A stretch of DNA of 64,000 bases from Mytilus trossulus (taxonomy: Eukaryota > Mollusca > Bivalvia > Mytilida > Mytilidae): positions 36,944,886-37,008,885 of the forward strand of contig NC_086374.1 of assembly GCF_036588685.1 (NCBI RefSeq). The letters are read 5' to 3'. The stretch's first letter is position 1. Each line of letters begins with the position of its first letter. The notes under the pieces were generated by a model. The model saw only the letters and a list, made by a program, of their open reading frames with translations. It did no database searches and had not been told where the DNA came from. Position numbers and translations under genes: made by a program. Shown one piece after another: positions 35,583 through 48,904 of this stretch.

Positions 35583-37328
35583 TTATAATCCATTTTTTTT
35601 TTTTTAAGAATAGGTTAGCTACAAATTTAATATAATGTGTCTACTAAACTTCGGAAGGAAGTGAAGTTAACCTTTTATTGGAATCAATTACTAAATATCA
35701 CAACACCTAACCACAAAGAACGACCACCCGTTCTGAAGGGATATAATATCTCCCACACGTGTTACATGGAATGGTCAATAAAATTTATTTTCTAAATTGT
35801 ATCATAATGCTTAGTACGACTGAATTAAAATCGGGTTCATCGAGAAGGGAGAGATTTGATATTATCTTTTTTTTTTTGTGAAATACAATTTTCCTATTTT
35901 TATTTTTTTTTACCTTTAATCCAGAGACATGCTATGTCTGCTTTAATCAACTAAAAACAAATGTTAATAGTATGCTGTTTATTCCAAAGATTCACTTAAC
36001 TTAGGACACATATCATTCGAAGTGCAAGTAAAACACGGTTGAACTTGCATAAGAGTCAGAACTTAACACAAAAGTATGACTATACATAGTTTGTGCCACA
36101 TGCCCACATGATAATTAAATTATTTATTCAAGTATTTTTAAGTTAATTCATATTTTATAAACAACAGTCAGAGAACCGAACATTGTTCTATAAATGTAGA
36201 ATCTTATGTAAAATGTTAGTCACAGATTGTTCAGAAGTTATAACATAAATGCCATTATTCTTTTTTTAATCACAGGGACATTTTTGATGATTTGTGTTTT
36301 TAATTTCAAGAAAAATATATTTTGTTATACAAAACCTTTTCCAACGATTTTATTTTTAGACGCAGATGACAATTCCATGATAATAATAACTAAATATACA
36401 AACAAGAAACTGAGGTGAACAGTGCCAGGGTAACCAGTATCATAGCAGCTTAGTAAATGTCACGAAAGTTTTAATACTATAACTGCCATTGACTTCCCCG
36501 TCACAATAGTGAAGTGTTTGTTTGACATATTTGGTCAACATCGATTTAATTTTATCAAAGGATTTAGCGTAAAATTAAATACAGTTCTGAATCTTTACGT
36601 AAACAACGATTGCTACGTGATTTACCGTTATTTCCGATACTCCTCTTTACGCATGCTCAAACATCACATTTGGTACTGTCTGAACAGATGGCCTCTCTGA
36701 ATAACAAACAGAAAGAAGTGTTGGTCCGTACTCAAGTGCTTAACAATAAACGTAGAAATGATTTGATTTAAAGCTCCGTGTCTTAATGAAGTCAAATTTC
36801 TTTTGAAAGTCTCAATAGGACCTGTTATAGATTGATAATTGATTCATGGTTGAATAAAAAGTTAACGGTATTCGGAAAGATGAATGATCTCCGGAACAAA
36901 ATAAAGAAACACGGTATTGAGAGCTTGCTAATTACAAAATGGGTATTTATGATCATTCAATTAATTTTATTTTTGATGTCTTTCGGTGAATAAATTTCTC
37001 CACAAAAATCTGTCAAATAATGAACAATCGTCGTTTAATCACTGATTAAACTTAAATCCAAGAAAAAGTAACAGACTTTGTCATGCATCAAACGATATTG
37101 AAATCAAAACTGAACGTAAGGGAGCAGGGGTTTTGTTTTAAATTATATTTTTTTCTAAAGAGAGGCATGTTTTTAAATATTTTGTTTTGAAAACTTGATT
37201 TATCAAATAACTCAAATGTTATAATCATCAATTTCCGTGAAAAATAAAAAAATAAATAAAATAAAATTAGTACAAACATATCTTTTCATATCGATTCAAA
37301 CTACAATGTTATAACTAAGTATAACTTT

Positions 37329-37445
37329 GAATCAAACTACTTAGAATGACTGTGATTCAATATACTTGGTATCACTATGATTCAAAATACTCAATATAAC
37401 TTTGAATTAAAATACTTTGTATGACTATGAATCAAAGTATTTAAG
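37329..37445. repeat. 25-bp tandem array
   Basis: Units start GAATCAAA/GATTCAAT/GATTCAAA/GAATTAAA/GAATCAAA at 37329, 37354, 37379, 37404 and 37429, each with a TACTTNGTATNACTNT-like middle. Confidence 0.75.
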
Positions 37446-38058
37446 TCAACCTAGCAAAATGATACGATATCATTAATTTTCCGTGGATTTAGTTTGTACT
37501 TCAGAAATAATTTCATTGAAACAAAGTTTTGTTTCCCGATTCTATTTTCCACACATTTGAAAGGTTTAAAACATTTAGTGATGTTTTCCAAATATTTATT
37601 GAAAAATTTAAGATTACAACACTGAAAGTATAATTTTCTTTTAAAATACATGTACAACCCATGTATGATTTATTATACCATTTCAACCAACATGCAACAT
37701 TCGGGAAGTATTAAAAAAATGAAGTACAGGATTAAGGTGATAAGTGTTGTATCTGTTATTTCATAAGCAAACTTATTCTTTATTCAAAAAGACCTACTAG
37801 TGTAACATATTTTAGCAACTTTTTACCAAGAAATAACTCATGAGGATAGCGTAGAAACAAAAACTGCATACAAATAGACTGCCATCGCCACCCGAACAAT
37901 TGACTAAAGTACATATATTAACCACTTATATTGAAAAAATACAACACCGTTTATGTTTTCTTTGATACAAATGAATAGATGCAACCATAAACAATAGGAG
38001 AATACTGTGTCAAAGCAAATATCTTGTAACCAATGATTTCTTTTTTATTTTAGAAATC

Positions 38059-39129
38059 ATGCCTTGTAAGTCCATATCAGATTTAGAGAAAGAGATAGAG
38101 GAACTCGAAAAGCTTGAAGTTGCCGGTTTGCTAGAGGAAGGTAACGACGACGATTCGTCTGATTTAGATGAAGGAAGCGAAAATGACGAATATGACCTTG
38201 AAAAGCAAAAGAAAAAGAAGCATAAAAACGAAACGAAGGAAGGAAGTCCAGAGCAGAAAACACCAAAGAAAAGGGGACCAAAAAAGAAAAAGATGACGAA
38301 AGCAAGGTTGGCAAAGCTACGTCTGAGAAGAATGAAAGCAAACACACGTGAAAGAAACAGGATGCACGGACTGAATGATGCTCTTGATATTTTACGTGAG
38401 CATGTGCCATGTTACTCGAAAACTCAAAAACTATCAAAAATAGAAACCCTCCGACTTGCCAGAAATTACATAAGTGCCTTAGCTGAAATTCTAAAAACAG
38501 GACAAAAACCGGACAGTATTTCTTTTGCCAAATCGTTATCGAAAGGTTTATCACAAAATACGATGAATTTAGTTGCTGGTTGTCTACAACTTAACCCGAG
38601 GACACTGCTACCAGAGTCGGCCTTTGGAAAACCATACCAATTTTACTATAACAATTCCTTCGATTATCCTAATTCTCCTAATTCCAATAACATTTCGTTT
38701 TCGAATTCGTACCCGATTTGTTCTCAGAACGGACCATATCCACAAATTCCAAACGACCTTGACGATGGTCAACCATTGTCTCATTATCCGTTGTCACCAG
38801 TCCATAATTCAATTGTTCCGTCACAAGGCGTTTCGCAACCAATTTGTTTTGATAACATGCGAAATACTAGTCCACTGCAAGCCCAAACGGCAAACGCATC
38901 TCTTCAGTACGAGGCTGTAACATCTTCATACTACATGCGCTGTGATAATGTAATAGACAATTTCAGTTGTAATATGTCACGTGCTGCTCTCCCGACAACA
39001 CAACAATCATCTTTCAATTCTACTGCTGTCCCAGAATGCAATTCGTACGTCCTCTTGGATGATATACCAGACATTGTAATGGATACAAACAGTCACATGA
39101 CAAATACATCGTCCAATATTTTTATTTAA
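38059..39129 (+). CDS. neurod: NeuroD-type neurogenic bHLH transcription factor, 356 residues
   Basis: A single coding exon; a splice acceptor (TTTATTTTAG, exon from 38054) lies five bases before the ATG, so the 5' UTR is spliced. Residues 30-48 are acidic, and about 60-90 are a Lys/Arg-rich nuclear-localisation stretch ([17 protein letters not shown]). The bHLH domain spans about 92-146: basic [16 protein letters not shown], helix 1 to VPCY, then [19 protein letters not shown] and helix 2. The NeuroD-specific segment follows ([20 protein letters not shown]), then a Ser/Asn/Pro-rich tail ending in an acidic [11 protein letters not shown]. Length equals vertebrate NeuroD1. NeuroD proteins dimerise with E-proteins, bind E-boxes and drive neuronal and endocrine differentiation. 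The retained post-bHLH box separates it from neurogenin and atonal. The basic region has Thr where vertebrate NeuroD has Ala. Confidence 0.95.
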   Translation: MPCKSISDLEKEIEELEKLEVAGLLEEGNDDDSSDLDEGSENDEYDLEKQKKKKHKNETKEGSPEQKTPKKRGPKKKKMTKARLAKLRLRRMKANTRERNRMHGLNDALDILREHVPCYSKTQKLSKIETLRLARNYISALAEILKTGQKPDSISFAKSLSKGLSQNTMNLVAGCLQLNPRTLLPESAFGKPYQFYYNNSFDYPNSPNSNNISFSNSYPICSQNGPYPQIPNDLDDGQPLSHYPLSPVHNSIVPSQGVSQPICFDNMRNTSPLQAQTANASLQYEAVTSSYYMRCDNVIDNFSCNMSRAALPTTQQSSFNSTAVPECNSYVLLDDIPDIVMDTNSHMTNTSSNIFI

Positions 39130-39865
39130 GTATTCAGTTGTGAATTTTTATTACTACTTCAGTTAACTCATAGGTTATTCAGATCTTTCACACATTTACT
39201 TTAACATTTATGCAAGTGACTGAAAGGATAACCACTATGAGTTCAGCCGTCCAATTTCATGGCAACTGTTTCCAAACTTTGAGTTCTGCAAGCATATGTG
39301 TGAGAAATTAATTCCATTTACTTCATTGGCATGACGGACTACAATAAGGAAGTTTTTTTTTTTTTTTTACAATTTTCGAACAATTTCGGTAAAAATGTCA
39401 GAAGATATCTTTTTATAGAAGCAATATTTGTCTTATCAAAAGAAGATGCCCGATCATGGCAATACTAGCAGACTCTGCGATACAGTGATTTGTATTTTGT
39501 TAGAGACAGAACGGTCTTGACCGTTATATATATATTAATTTTCTCGTTTTATATCATCAAATAATAAGTAAGTAAAGCAGTCGACTTGCCAATGACTACG
39601 TATTTTTGTAATTCATTTGTCATTTTTTTTTATTTGTAATCACGCGTGTTATATTTGATATAAACTCACTTTTATGTGCCTTCTCATTTATAATGTATGT
39701 TTTAATTATACATTTTGAACATTTACATGTACTTGTATCACGATTGTGCCTGTCAACTTGCAGCAAACAAATTCTAGTCACAAAGTCACATTTATTTATA
39801 TCTGTATATTTTGCTATAAGTATTTGATATTATATTGAATAAATTTACATGTTCTAACTATCAAA
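39130..39865 (+). other. Probable NeuroD 3' UTR with polyadenylation signal
   Basis: An AATAAA at 39838-39843 is the first strong signal after the stop, giving a 3' UTR of about 0.73 kb. AT-rich, no other feature seen. Confidence 0.4.
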
Positions 39866-40649
39866 ATAGTTGGTTATTAAAAAATATGCTACCGTATATA
39901 AATGCTTATCTTTTATCATGTAATTACATTACAGTTCTAATAGACATCGAAAACAGCAGGTTATAATGAACAATTGGTCGGAAATATGGAAATGTCAGAA
40001 AGCAAATACTATTACGAAGTATAACCGTACATAAAACAAGAGAAAAACAATAATACAAAGTATGACTGCACTCAGTTTAACAACACTCTTTATTAAAGAG
40101 TCACAACTAAATTAAAAGGATACAGGGGGAAATAAAGAAAAAACATACTTATCTATTATCATATAGTAAAGACATTTTAAAAGAACTGCAAAAGGACAAA
40201 CCATTTTCCATTGAACATCAGTTTTATTTTACCTTATTTGTTATAGGGGGTTTTGGGAGTTATCTGGTTAGAAGCGTTATTTTATACAAAAAGCAACTGG
40301 AACTATATAAATATGCTGATGAGGATGATATGATTTTTTCGCCAACGACGAAACTCTCAGAAAGCGAAACATAGGGATTATGATAAGGCGCTGGTGGCTT
40401 AAACTCTTTGTAGAAAGATTTGAATTTCAGGGGTAGAACACCTAGTGGCTTAGTACTATCTTGTATTCGACCTTAAGTTCCCATCTGTGTTATGTCAATT
40501 GTTCTTGACTTCATTTTCATAGTTTCGCGACTGCTTAAAACATATATGTATGATAGTTTTTTGTCATGTGAATTTCTCATTTGTTATAAGTACAAATAAT
40601 AAGATAACTATTTTTGGTATATGGATTTATTGCACGACCTACATATGAG

Positions 40650-41240
40650 AATAAGGAGATGTGGTATGATTGCCAATGAGACAACTATCCACTGAAATTC
40701 AAATGAAATGAACGTAAGTAACTATAGTCAACCGAACGGCATTAAGCAAAACACCAATATAGTCGGCTTTAAAAGGCCTTGACATAAAAAACTTAGAAAC
40801 AATTTAGTTGTGAAAACGAACGGCCTAATATATAACAAAACAATTTACGAAAAACAAGTATGAAAGACATGAACAACACAAACGAACGACAGGTTTCTGG
40901 CTTGGGACTGGCACATATAAAATGTAGCGAGATTAAACCAGTTTGCTGGATACAAAGCTGATATCACAGGAGTAACGAACGGACGTGGCAGCGTATCTAT
41001 ACATCCCACAACAAAAAGAAACCAATTAAAGATCTGCGATTACTAGATGTCACTGACAACTAATAAAAATCATGTATCTAAGACTAAAAATCATTCAGTA
41101 CACATCCAAAACATTTTAATTAAAGAAGTCATTAAGGGTATACGACACAGTTTCGATCCAACAGTCAATTTTTACGAAAATTTGAATACAAGCAATTTTT
41201 CACCTTGTGAATTCAAATATGTTATAAAAATATACCTTTA
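40650..41240 (+). repeat. Retroelement 3'-end copy
   Basis: Starts GAGATGTGGTATGATTGCCA and runs through TAAAAGGCCTTGACA, ACGAACGGCCTAATATATAA, GGACGTGGCAGCGTATCTAT and ACAACTAATAAAAATCATGT. It is the antisense of the 3' region linked to the RT at 58-60 kb. Confidence 0.65.
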
Positions 41241-41344
41241 AGTGAAAATTTAGAGATGAATTGGGTCGAAATTTAAGACATTTACCTGAAGTTTCAAGTA
41301 AATTTCTTTCATTTGGATAGCCAAATTAAACTTGTTTTGTTTCA

Positions 41345-43620
41345 CAGTACGGCCTTCAACAATGAGCTAATTCCATACTGCAGAATCTGCCATAAAAGGC
41401 ACCGAGATGACAAATATAAACCATTCTTAAGAGAAAAATAATGGAATAATTATTATACAAAAAATGGACGAAAAACAAATATGTAACACAGCGACAAACT
41501 CATGTCTTGGGACAGGCACATATATACAGTATGTGGCCGGGTTAAAAATGGTAGTGGGATCCCAACCGTCCAATAACCTGGGACAGTGGTTTAACTATAC
41601 AAAATAAGAACGAACTATAACCAGAGGCTCTAAAGAGCCTGTGTCGCTCACCTTGGTATATGTGAATTAAACAAAGGAAGCAGACAGTTCATGACAAATT
41701 TGTGTTTAGGTGATTGTGATGTGTTTGTATATCTTACTTTACTGAACATTCTTGCTCCTTACAATTATCTCTATCAATAATGAACTTGTCCGTGTAGTTT
41801 CAGTGGAAAATGTTAGTAAAAATTTACAAATTTTATGAAAATTGTTAAAAATTGACTATATAGGACAATAACTTCTTAGGGGGTCAATTGACCATTTTGG
41901 TCATTTTGACTTATTTTTGAGTCTTAAATTGCTCTACATTATTGCTGTTTACAGTTTATCTCTATCTATAATAATATTCAAGATAATAACCCAAAACAGC
42001 AAAATTTCCTTAAAATTACCAATTTAGGGGCAGCAACATAACATCAGGTTGTCTGATTCATCTAAAAATTTCAGGGCAGATAGATGTTGACAAGATAATT
42101 TTTTTTACCCCGTGTCCGATTTGATCTAAATGCTTTGGGTTTTGAGTTATAAGCCAAAAACTGCATTTTACCCCTATGTTCTATTTTTAGCCGTAGCAGC
42201 CATCTTGGTTGGTTTGCCCGGTCACAAAACACAATTTTTAAACTAGATATCCTAATAATGATTCTGGCTATGTTTGGTAAAATTTGGCCCAGTAGTTTCA
42301 GAGGAGAAGATTTTTGTAAAAGTTCACTAAGATTTATGAAAAATGGTTAAAAATTGACTATAAAGGGCAATAACTCCTAAAGGGGTCAACTGACCATTTT
42401 GGTCATGTTGACTTATTTGTAAATCTTACTTTGCTGAACATTATTGCTGTTTACAGTTTATCTCCATCTATAATAATATTCAAGATAATAACCAAAACAG
42501 TAAAATTTCCTTAAAATTACCAATTTAGGGGCAGCAACCAAACAATGGGTAGTCTGATTCATCTGAAAATTTCAGGGAAGATAGATTTTGACCGGATAAA
42601 CAATTTAATCCCTTGTCAGATTTGCTCTAAATGCTTTGGTTTTTGAGTTATAAGCCAAAATCTGCATTTTACCACCATGTTCTATTTTTAGCCGTAGCTA
42701 CCATCTTGGTTGGTTTGCTAGGTCACAAAACCCAATTTTTAAACTAGATAGCCTAATAATGATTCTGGCTATATTTGGTAAAATTTGGCCCAGCAGTTTC
42801 AGAGGAGAAGATTTTTGTAAAAGTTAACTAAGAGTTACGAAAAATGGTTAAAAATTGACTATAAAGGGCAATAACTCCTAAAGGGGTCAACTGACCATTT
42901 TGGTCATGTTGACTTATTTGTAAATCTTACTTTGCTGAACATTATTGCTGTTTACAGTTTATCTCTATCTATAATAATATTCAAGATAATAACAAAAAAC
43001 AGTAAAATTTCCTTAAAATTACCAATTTAGGGGCAGCAACCCAACAATGGGTTGTCTGATTCATCTGAAAATGTCAGGGCAGATAGATCTTGACCCGATA
43101 AACAATTTTACCCCATGTCAGATTTGCTCTAAATGCTTTGGTTTTTGAGTTATAAGCCAAAAACTGCATTTTACCCCTATGTTCTATTTTTAGCCATGGC
43201 GGCCATCTTGGTTGGTTTGCCCGGTCACAAAACACAATTTTTAAACTAGATACATCAATGAGGATTGTAGCCAAGTTTGCTTTAATTTGGCCCAGCAGTT
43301 TCAGAGGAGAAGATTTTTGTAAAAGTTAACGCCGGACGACGGACGACGACGGACGCCAAGTGATGAGAAAAGCTCATTTGGCCCTTGTGAGCTAAAAATC
43401 AGTTGAAAAGGACTTAAACAGATAGAAATACCTTAAGAAATTACACTGAGTGGAAGTGGCCGGGTACTTGTACATCCCAACAACAAAAAGACAATACTAT
43501 AAGTACAGATTTGAGAGTATTCGCAGTTACTGACAGCTATTGTACAAGTACAGTGCCAAGTCACATTTAATAGAGAAACACCAAAAGCCATATACATATA
43601 GACAAAGCACATTAGCAAAA
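41345..43620 (+). repeat. Retroelement 3'-end copy interrupted by an AGCTCACC element
   Basis: The left part (41345-41620) ends ATAAGAACGAACTATAA. The right part (43394-43620) resumes AAAAATCAGTTGAAAAGGAC and contains GTGGCCGGGTACTTGTACAT. The uninterrupted version is at 58.43-58.70 kb. Confidence 0.7.
41621..43393 (-). mobile_element. AGCTCACC tandem-core element, three cores
   Basis: Reverse orientation, from CCAGAGGCTCTAAAGAGCCT (3' stem-loop, 41621) to TTGTGAGCT (43393). Core units repeat about every 490 bases. A GACGAC tract sits near 43332-43358. The copy at 58.55 kb provides an empty site. Confidence 0.8.
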
Positions 43621-44195
43621 ATGAAAGACAAAATTACAAACATATACCATAGCACAATAACACAATGACGGGATATTTTGTACAGAGCCACGTCATATAG
43701 ATATCATCAAAAATATACCATGGTGTATTATTTGAGAAGTTGATATCGAATATTTACGGAATATTTATCAACAAGGGTTTGGTATATTTGATCAACTGTA
43801 TTTTACAAAAAGGACGAGACGTTTTTTGACATACCCCTGGTTCATCAACTTTCTGCACAGACACTGGTGACTTTTACAAAGGCTGCAAACTCTTGAATAC
43901 CGAATAAGTTGGAAAATGTATATCACATATGCAGGTGAAGTAGGTTTATTTCTACTACTTAAGGTGAAGGAAATCGACAATTTGATTACGGACTGTCCGT
44001 TTTAAATATTCCTTTGAGTATGTTGTTTTTTTTTTATTCGAGATCTTTCTTAATCTGATCTCAAAACATGACCGTCTTACTTATTCTTTCACGAATATAA
44101 ATTATGTACTAGTATAATGAAAAAAAATGTAACAAATTATAGGATTATAAAAGGTATTGGAGCTGTTTCGTTTCTGCTATACATGCTGATGTTCT

Positions 44196-44311
44196 TTATT
44201 CTTCTACTCCAACGACAGTAGGACAATCATTAATGTTTCTGGCAGATGTAACAGACTTCAAAACTCTTAATACATTTCCTTGACTTGGTCTTTGCAATTG
44301 TCCACGTAGAC
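44196..44311 (-). CDS. Possible terminal coding exon of an unidentified minus-strand gene
   Basis: On the minus strand, a strong acceptor (TTCCTTTACTTTTACAG) precedes GTCTACGTGG, opening 38 codons (LRGQLQRPSQGNVLRVLK ... PTVVGVEE) that close with TAA. The stop overlaps an AATAAA. The residues are not low-complexity, unlike chance frames in this AT-rich DNA. I do not recognise the protein. Upstream exons would lie at higher coordinates and I could not identify them, so this may be chance. Confidence 0.3.
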
Positions 44312-44478
44312 CTGTAAAAGTAAAGGAACATATAGATACCTAATTTCGTATCTTGTATGAAGGTTATATGTTAACGTTAGGTACACAAGGAAACGACAGT
44401 TATGAATTGAGACGTCTTGTATCGGTAAAAAATAAAAAAAAAAAAAAAAAAAATATTGTGGAAATTGTATGTTAAAAG

Positions 44479-44509
44479 CAAGGAATTATATAGATATACA
44501 ATTCCTTTG
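44479..44509. repeat. CAAGG micro-hairpin element, copy F
   Basis: CAAGGAATT ... AATTCCTTTG forms a hairpin. Flanks TTAAAAG (44472-44478) and TTAAAGG (44510-44516) match at 6 of 7 positions. Confidence 0.6.
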
Positions 44510-44579
44510 TTAAAGGAAACGGAAACCAAACGAAACTAGACATTTATAATTATATCAATTATAGTTCATGTCAACAAAG

Positions 44580-44775
44580 GAGTGCTGAATACAGGTCTGG
44601 TGTCATCCTCACGGTTTCAGTTAAACTCATCATAGATACCATGATTAAAATTCATGCCAGAACTGCGTTTCATATACAAACGACTCAACAGTGACGTTTG
44701 AATAAAAACATTTTAAAGTCAAATAAAAAAACGAAGTTGAAGAGCATTGAGAACCTAAAATTCTTATTCCTGGGA
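44580..44775 (-). repeat. Degenerate hammerhead-repeat copy
   Basis: In reverse complement: AAACGTCACTGTTGAGTC, GAAACGCAGTTCTGGC. Both arms of the hammerhead layout are recognisable, but the core reads CUGUUGA and stem II is mispaired. Confidence 0.45.
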
Positions 44776-45423
44776 TAGAAAATGCTAAGTTTTCAGTGTT
44801 TCCAGAAATTAATGTATGACCATTCCAATGATTACCATTTTTTACACAATGGTGCTACACTTGGAAAGGAAAAATCCACAAACATGGCATTGACGAAATG
44901 TAGGATTAAATTCGATGTACTACCATGTTTATACTTTACCAACAATTTTGTATTGGGGATAATGCATTTGTTCTTCATATATTACACGATTTCATGAAAA
45001 CGAAATCAGCAAATCACCCCAAAAATAGCTGTAAAAGTTGTAAGGTTTATATAAATTTAGTTAAAAGTAGTTTACCGATGTTTAAATATAATAAACCATG
45101 AAGAGGACACACACAAGTTGACAAACAAAAACTAAGGTAATCACATGAACTCCAAGATAAACTCCTGCTTTGTGTTCATCATACTCAGTGTTAATAAACA
45201 GTTTTGTTTGTTTTTTGTTTTTTGTTTTTAAGTTCTATAATTTGACAATAAAATATTTATTTTTTCTCGCTGTCGTACTATTTATTGTAGATGGTTACAT
45301 CAATGTCAAAAGAAAGATAACTCAATATTTATTATTCTGCATGAAAAATAAACCTTATTTATAAAAATGTTATTTTTAAGTTTAAATGTGTTAAACCTTT
45401 TTTATTGTCCATGATTTTGAATA

Positions 45424-46990
45424 TCAAGATAAAATCAAGTTTATTTTAGTTTTTGGTTGAAAATACTGATTCATAATTTTAATCTCAATATTGATATTTA
45501 AACAAAAAAGAAGAGATGTGGTATGATTGTAAATGAGACTATAAAAACGAGACGGGTCTAGATCACTCATCTGCTGATATGGCACCTGCTGATTTTGCAC
45601 CATTAACCTGTCAATTTTACCCCTACGTAGAACAACTAAAGTTGCTTCCCATTGTACACTAACGGGTTTAAAATCAAAAATTAATGCCATGTTACTTTAT
45701 ATATTAAGTTGAATAACAGCTAACATTAATTATGTAAGATTGCAGGAAAGTATGATTTAAAAATGGTTTGTAAAATTTGAATTCACTTTTAAAAGTTTTG
45801 ACTTTTTTTAATAGAATATAAAATTGTATTTGAGAAACAATAGCTTGTATTAATCTTGCAACGATCAAAAACAAGTGAAATGAAATTATTTAAACTTAAT
45901 TAAAGGAGGAAATTAACTTATATTTCTTTAAAATATATGACTGTTAGGTTTTATTTTTCCTTAAAATTTTATTGTTTGGACACCACTAAAAGAAGTTAAC
46001 CACACAATTAATATAACTGTATCTATGATTTTATAATGAACGCATGGAATGCAAAACGATTATTTGAGTAATTTACGAGATGTAAAGAGTGGGGAGGACA
46101 GCTATGTTTTTTTTTTTTGGAAAAAAATGTGTTTCCATTGAAGAAAAAAATAATTAGTTTTTGATTCTGAGAAAAAGAAATGTTTGTTTTTACCCTCAGC
46201 TGCCACTATATGATCCTATATGTAATGCCAAAATTGAATAAAAAAAGTTGTTTTCGACTTGTCGCGAAAAATCAAATGGTTGCTGACTAAATACATACAA
46301 TAATTATGCATTTTATTTACTAATATTTCTATAGAGGAACCTTAATATCACTAGTGTTAATTTGCTTTGACGTTGCGCACGATATTGGTGTCACTTTGGA
46401 AATATAGGTTAGAAGGCGGGTTATTCAAATTCAAGCCCTTGTCCTATACAATAAATATCCATGTTATGCATATCATTTGAAAAGAAATAACCCACAGAAA
46501 TCAATAACATAGATGATTTTGTGCTTTGTCTAATTTTAAGTGAACAGCTTTACTTATTTCGATGCCTATAACGTTATTTCCAGGGGGTGTCCCGCTGTTA
46601 CAATTTTGTTTTATGTGAGTCTTTAAAATCCCAGTGCGGATTCATTAGTAAGTAGAATGGTTAAAAATTTTCAATTGTTTTGTATACATTTAACTTAAAA
46701 CGAAGTAAGAGACATTTTTAACTGGAAGATCGTCAAAAGAGTTTAAATAAAAAAGAGAAAAAATGTCACAATTAGCTGCTCAACCAGTTAAACTTTTTCT
46801 GTCTTCACTTTCATAAGATAAAACGGACGAAAATGGATTTTGATAATATCAAAAAAATTATACATGTCCCGCAGAACCTATCTGAAGTCATCATTATGTA
46901 ACTGCGGTCTTAATTTAAAAACATCGTCATTTTTCCCCGTGTCCAATAAAATTTCCCGATGAACAAAATAACACAATGAATAATTCAGAG
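45424..46990. other. AT-rich non-coding DNA with one retroelement scrap
   Basis: AGATGTGGTATGATTG near 45514 is a small piece of the retroelement 3' end, running into 'ATGGCACCTGCTGATTTTGC'. Nothing else was recognised. Confidence 0.35.
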
Positions 46991-46999
46991 GTTTTTAGT

Positions 47000-47029
47000 C
47001 AAGGATTTGTATAGCCATACAAATTCTTG
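47000..47029. repeat. CAAGG micro-hairpin element, copy C
   Basis: CAAGGATTTGTAT and ATACAAATTCTTG are joined by AGCC, the shortest copy (30 bases). Flanks are TTTTAGT (46993-46999) and TTTTAAT (47030-47036). Confidence 0.7.
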
Positions 47030-47639
47030 TTTTAATAAAACGAAATTTTACCATATCTCATTTTTAGCACCTGTTAACTGATATGAATGGTAAAAACATT
47101 TAATTTTCTTTAAAACGATATGATATGTATGTGTGTTTGAGTTGCAGGTAGAAAATCCGAAACAATCTAAGATGTCCAATGAAATGTCCCCGTAACCGTA
47201 ATTTGACGTTTGCGTTATAATAACGTTTAAACTGTATACAAATTTTCTTGCATATTTGGCATAACATAATTTCATGAAATGGTCTGTTCTATATAAAATA
47301 AAGTTCTCGTTTGATATGCATTAAAATACAGATCTGCATTAATTAATGCATATAAGATCGAAATGTTTTACTCGGATATTTCAAAAAGACAATGCCCCGG
47401 AGGTATAACAAAGAGATAACTTACTAATGACCACACTCCTACTTTATAAATCAAGAAGCATTTGAATACTTATTGAAAGGGCGAAATTATCAAATTACAA
47501 CAACAATGTATAAACGTGTAATTGGGGAAAAGAGACAGCCTAGAAACAGGAAACGAAATATTTCCAATTTTACTATCCAATATAGGAGACGTCTTCTGGC
47601 AGAGAGAACATTGCTTAATTTTAAGAAATATAGAAGAAA

Positions 47640-47750
47640 CTGATTGTTGAAGGCCATACAATGACCTATATAGTTGTTAATTTCTGTGTCATTTTGATCT
47701 CTTGCGGAGAAATGTCTCATTGGCAATCATACCACACCTTCTTTTTATAT
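47640..47750 (-). repeat. Retroelement 3' terminus, short copy
   Basis: GTTGAAGGCCATACAATGAC, AGTTGTTAATTTCTGTGTCA and CATTGGCAATCATACCACAC, ending CTTCTTTTTATAT. It shows the true 3' end of the element family in sense orientation. Confidence 0.65.
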
Positions 47751-48189
47751 ATCTAAATCATTTTACCAGACATCAAATTGTCATTTTGTGCTATTGTTGC
47801 AGACAATTCTTCATAAAAATTAAAAATTGTTCATGTATCTAAAATTTTGTTTTAATTCAATGGAATTTTGAATTTGCACCGGCTTGAAAAAAATAAAACC
47901 ATATAAAGAAGCAACTTCGAACATCTTTTTATTTTAATCGGCATTTTCACGGTCAACGTTTGAAACTTTTCGTGGAACAACGTCTTAATCGTCGTTTTAT
48001 TAGGAACGTAACTTGCAACGCTGAGTGGCACCAATATTGTGCGTAACGTAAGTATCTTTTTTCTTGTGTTCCAAGATTTGCTTTATTAATTAGTAATTAT
48101 TTCAATTATTCAACATATACTGACTCTCAGTTTCACTGTGACGTTGTCTCAATACGGGTGGATACAGTACGCTACGAGAGTCTCCCAAT

Positions 48190-48840
48190 AGATAAAAAAA
48201 AATTGTTTCGTTTGTGACGATATAATTGAAACGGAGGAGCATGTATTGACTGAATGTCCGTTCCTTTTTAATCCGTCTCTCATATGGTCCGAGACCACCA
48301 TTGTCGTCCCTTGATTTTCGTACCAATATAGTCCCTAGTGTTGACAGTGGGTTACTTGCCATTAATTTTTATACCCCTTCCAAATTTATTTTCCCAAGTT
48401 TAATGCCTCAAATTGCAAGTAGGGGGATAAAACTACACTGTAAAAATATTTGGGTCCAGAATTTTAAAGGAAAGTAGTGATTTGGTCCAGCTGAAAAAGG
48501 TTGAAAATGAGCACTTCGGAAGCTGTCAAAGGATTTCAAGACGCCCTAAACATAAAATTGTCCATATTTTGAGTTAGAGGCGATGAAGTTTTCTATAATT
48601 TTGATATAATTTGTCCTAAAAGTAGTACAACACACTGTAAATGTTTCTTTGAGAAAGCGCAGGTGGGATTTTTTTAATTTTCATTTATGTTCTAAAAGAA
48701 ATGCACTACGAATTAATTGTGTTCTCGGACCATATGGCATTAATAATTTTAATAGGTTTCCTTTTATAATGTGAATTGTGTATACTGTATTATTGATGGT
48801 GAGACGTTAAAAAATTATTATTGTATTGTATTGTATACCC
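48190..48840 (+). mobile_element. 3' end of a LINE (non-LTR retrotransposon)
   Basis: A plus-strand frame near 48200-48290 reads CDDIIETEEHVLTECPF, the Cys-His knuckle pattern (C-x2-C preceding, E-x-x-H-x4-C) found at the C-terminus of many LINE proteins. It is followed by non-coding 3' sequence and a (TATTG)n-type tail near 48820-48836. Short repeat tails are typical of several LINE clades. Only the end is present. Confidence 0.55.
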
Positions 48841-48904
48841 CCACAACATTAACAGAAGAAGTATATTTAATTTACACTGATACAGTAATATTAAATTAAT
48901 GGAT

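Larger units (their letters stand above)
28739..38053 (+). other. Large repeat-poor AT-rich interval, candidate NeuroD intron
   Basis: Mostly unique AT-rich sequence. It holds a 42-48-bp repeat array (30483-30880), a dispersed repeat copy (~30901-31190), a CRE/E-box palindrome (35555-35582) and a 25-bp tandem array (37329-37445). No coding exon was recognised. The relative lack of mobile elements compared with the rest of the window is notable. Confidence 0.35.

Noticed and set aside
38010..38554. Long minus-strand open frames opposite the NeuroD gene
   Set aside because: They are antisense shadows of a well-supported bHLH coding exon and contain no domain.
40300..40480. Possible further hammerhead copy (CTGATGAGG with a GAAAC downstream)
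   Set aside because: The spacing between CTGATGA and GAAA is far too long and the intervening bases do not form stem II.
48102..48362. 86-residue minus-strand open frame
   Set aside because: It is antisense to the LINE 3' end with its Cys-His knuckle on the plus strand.
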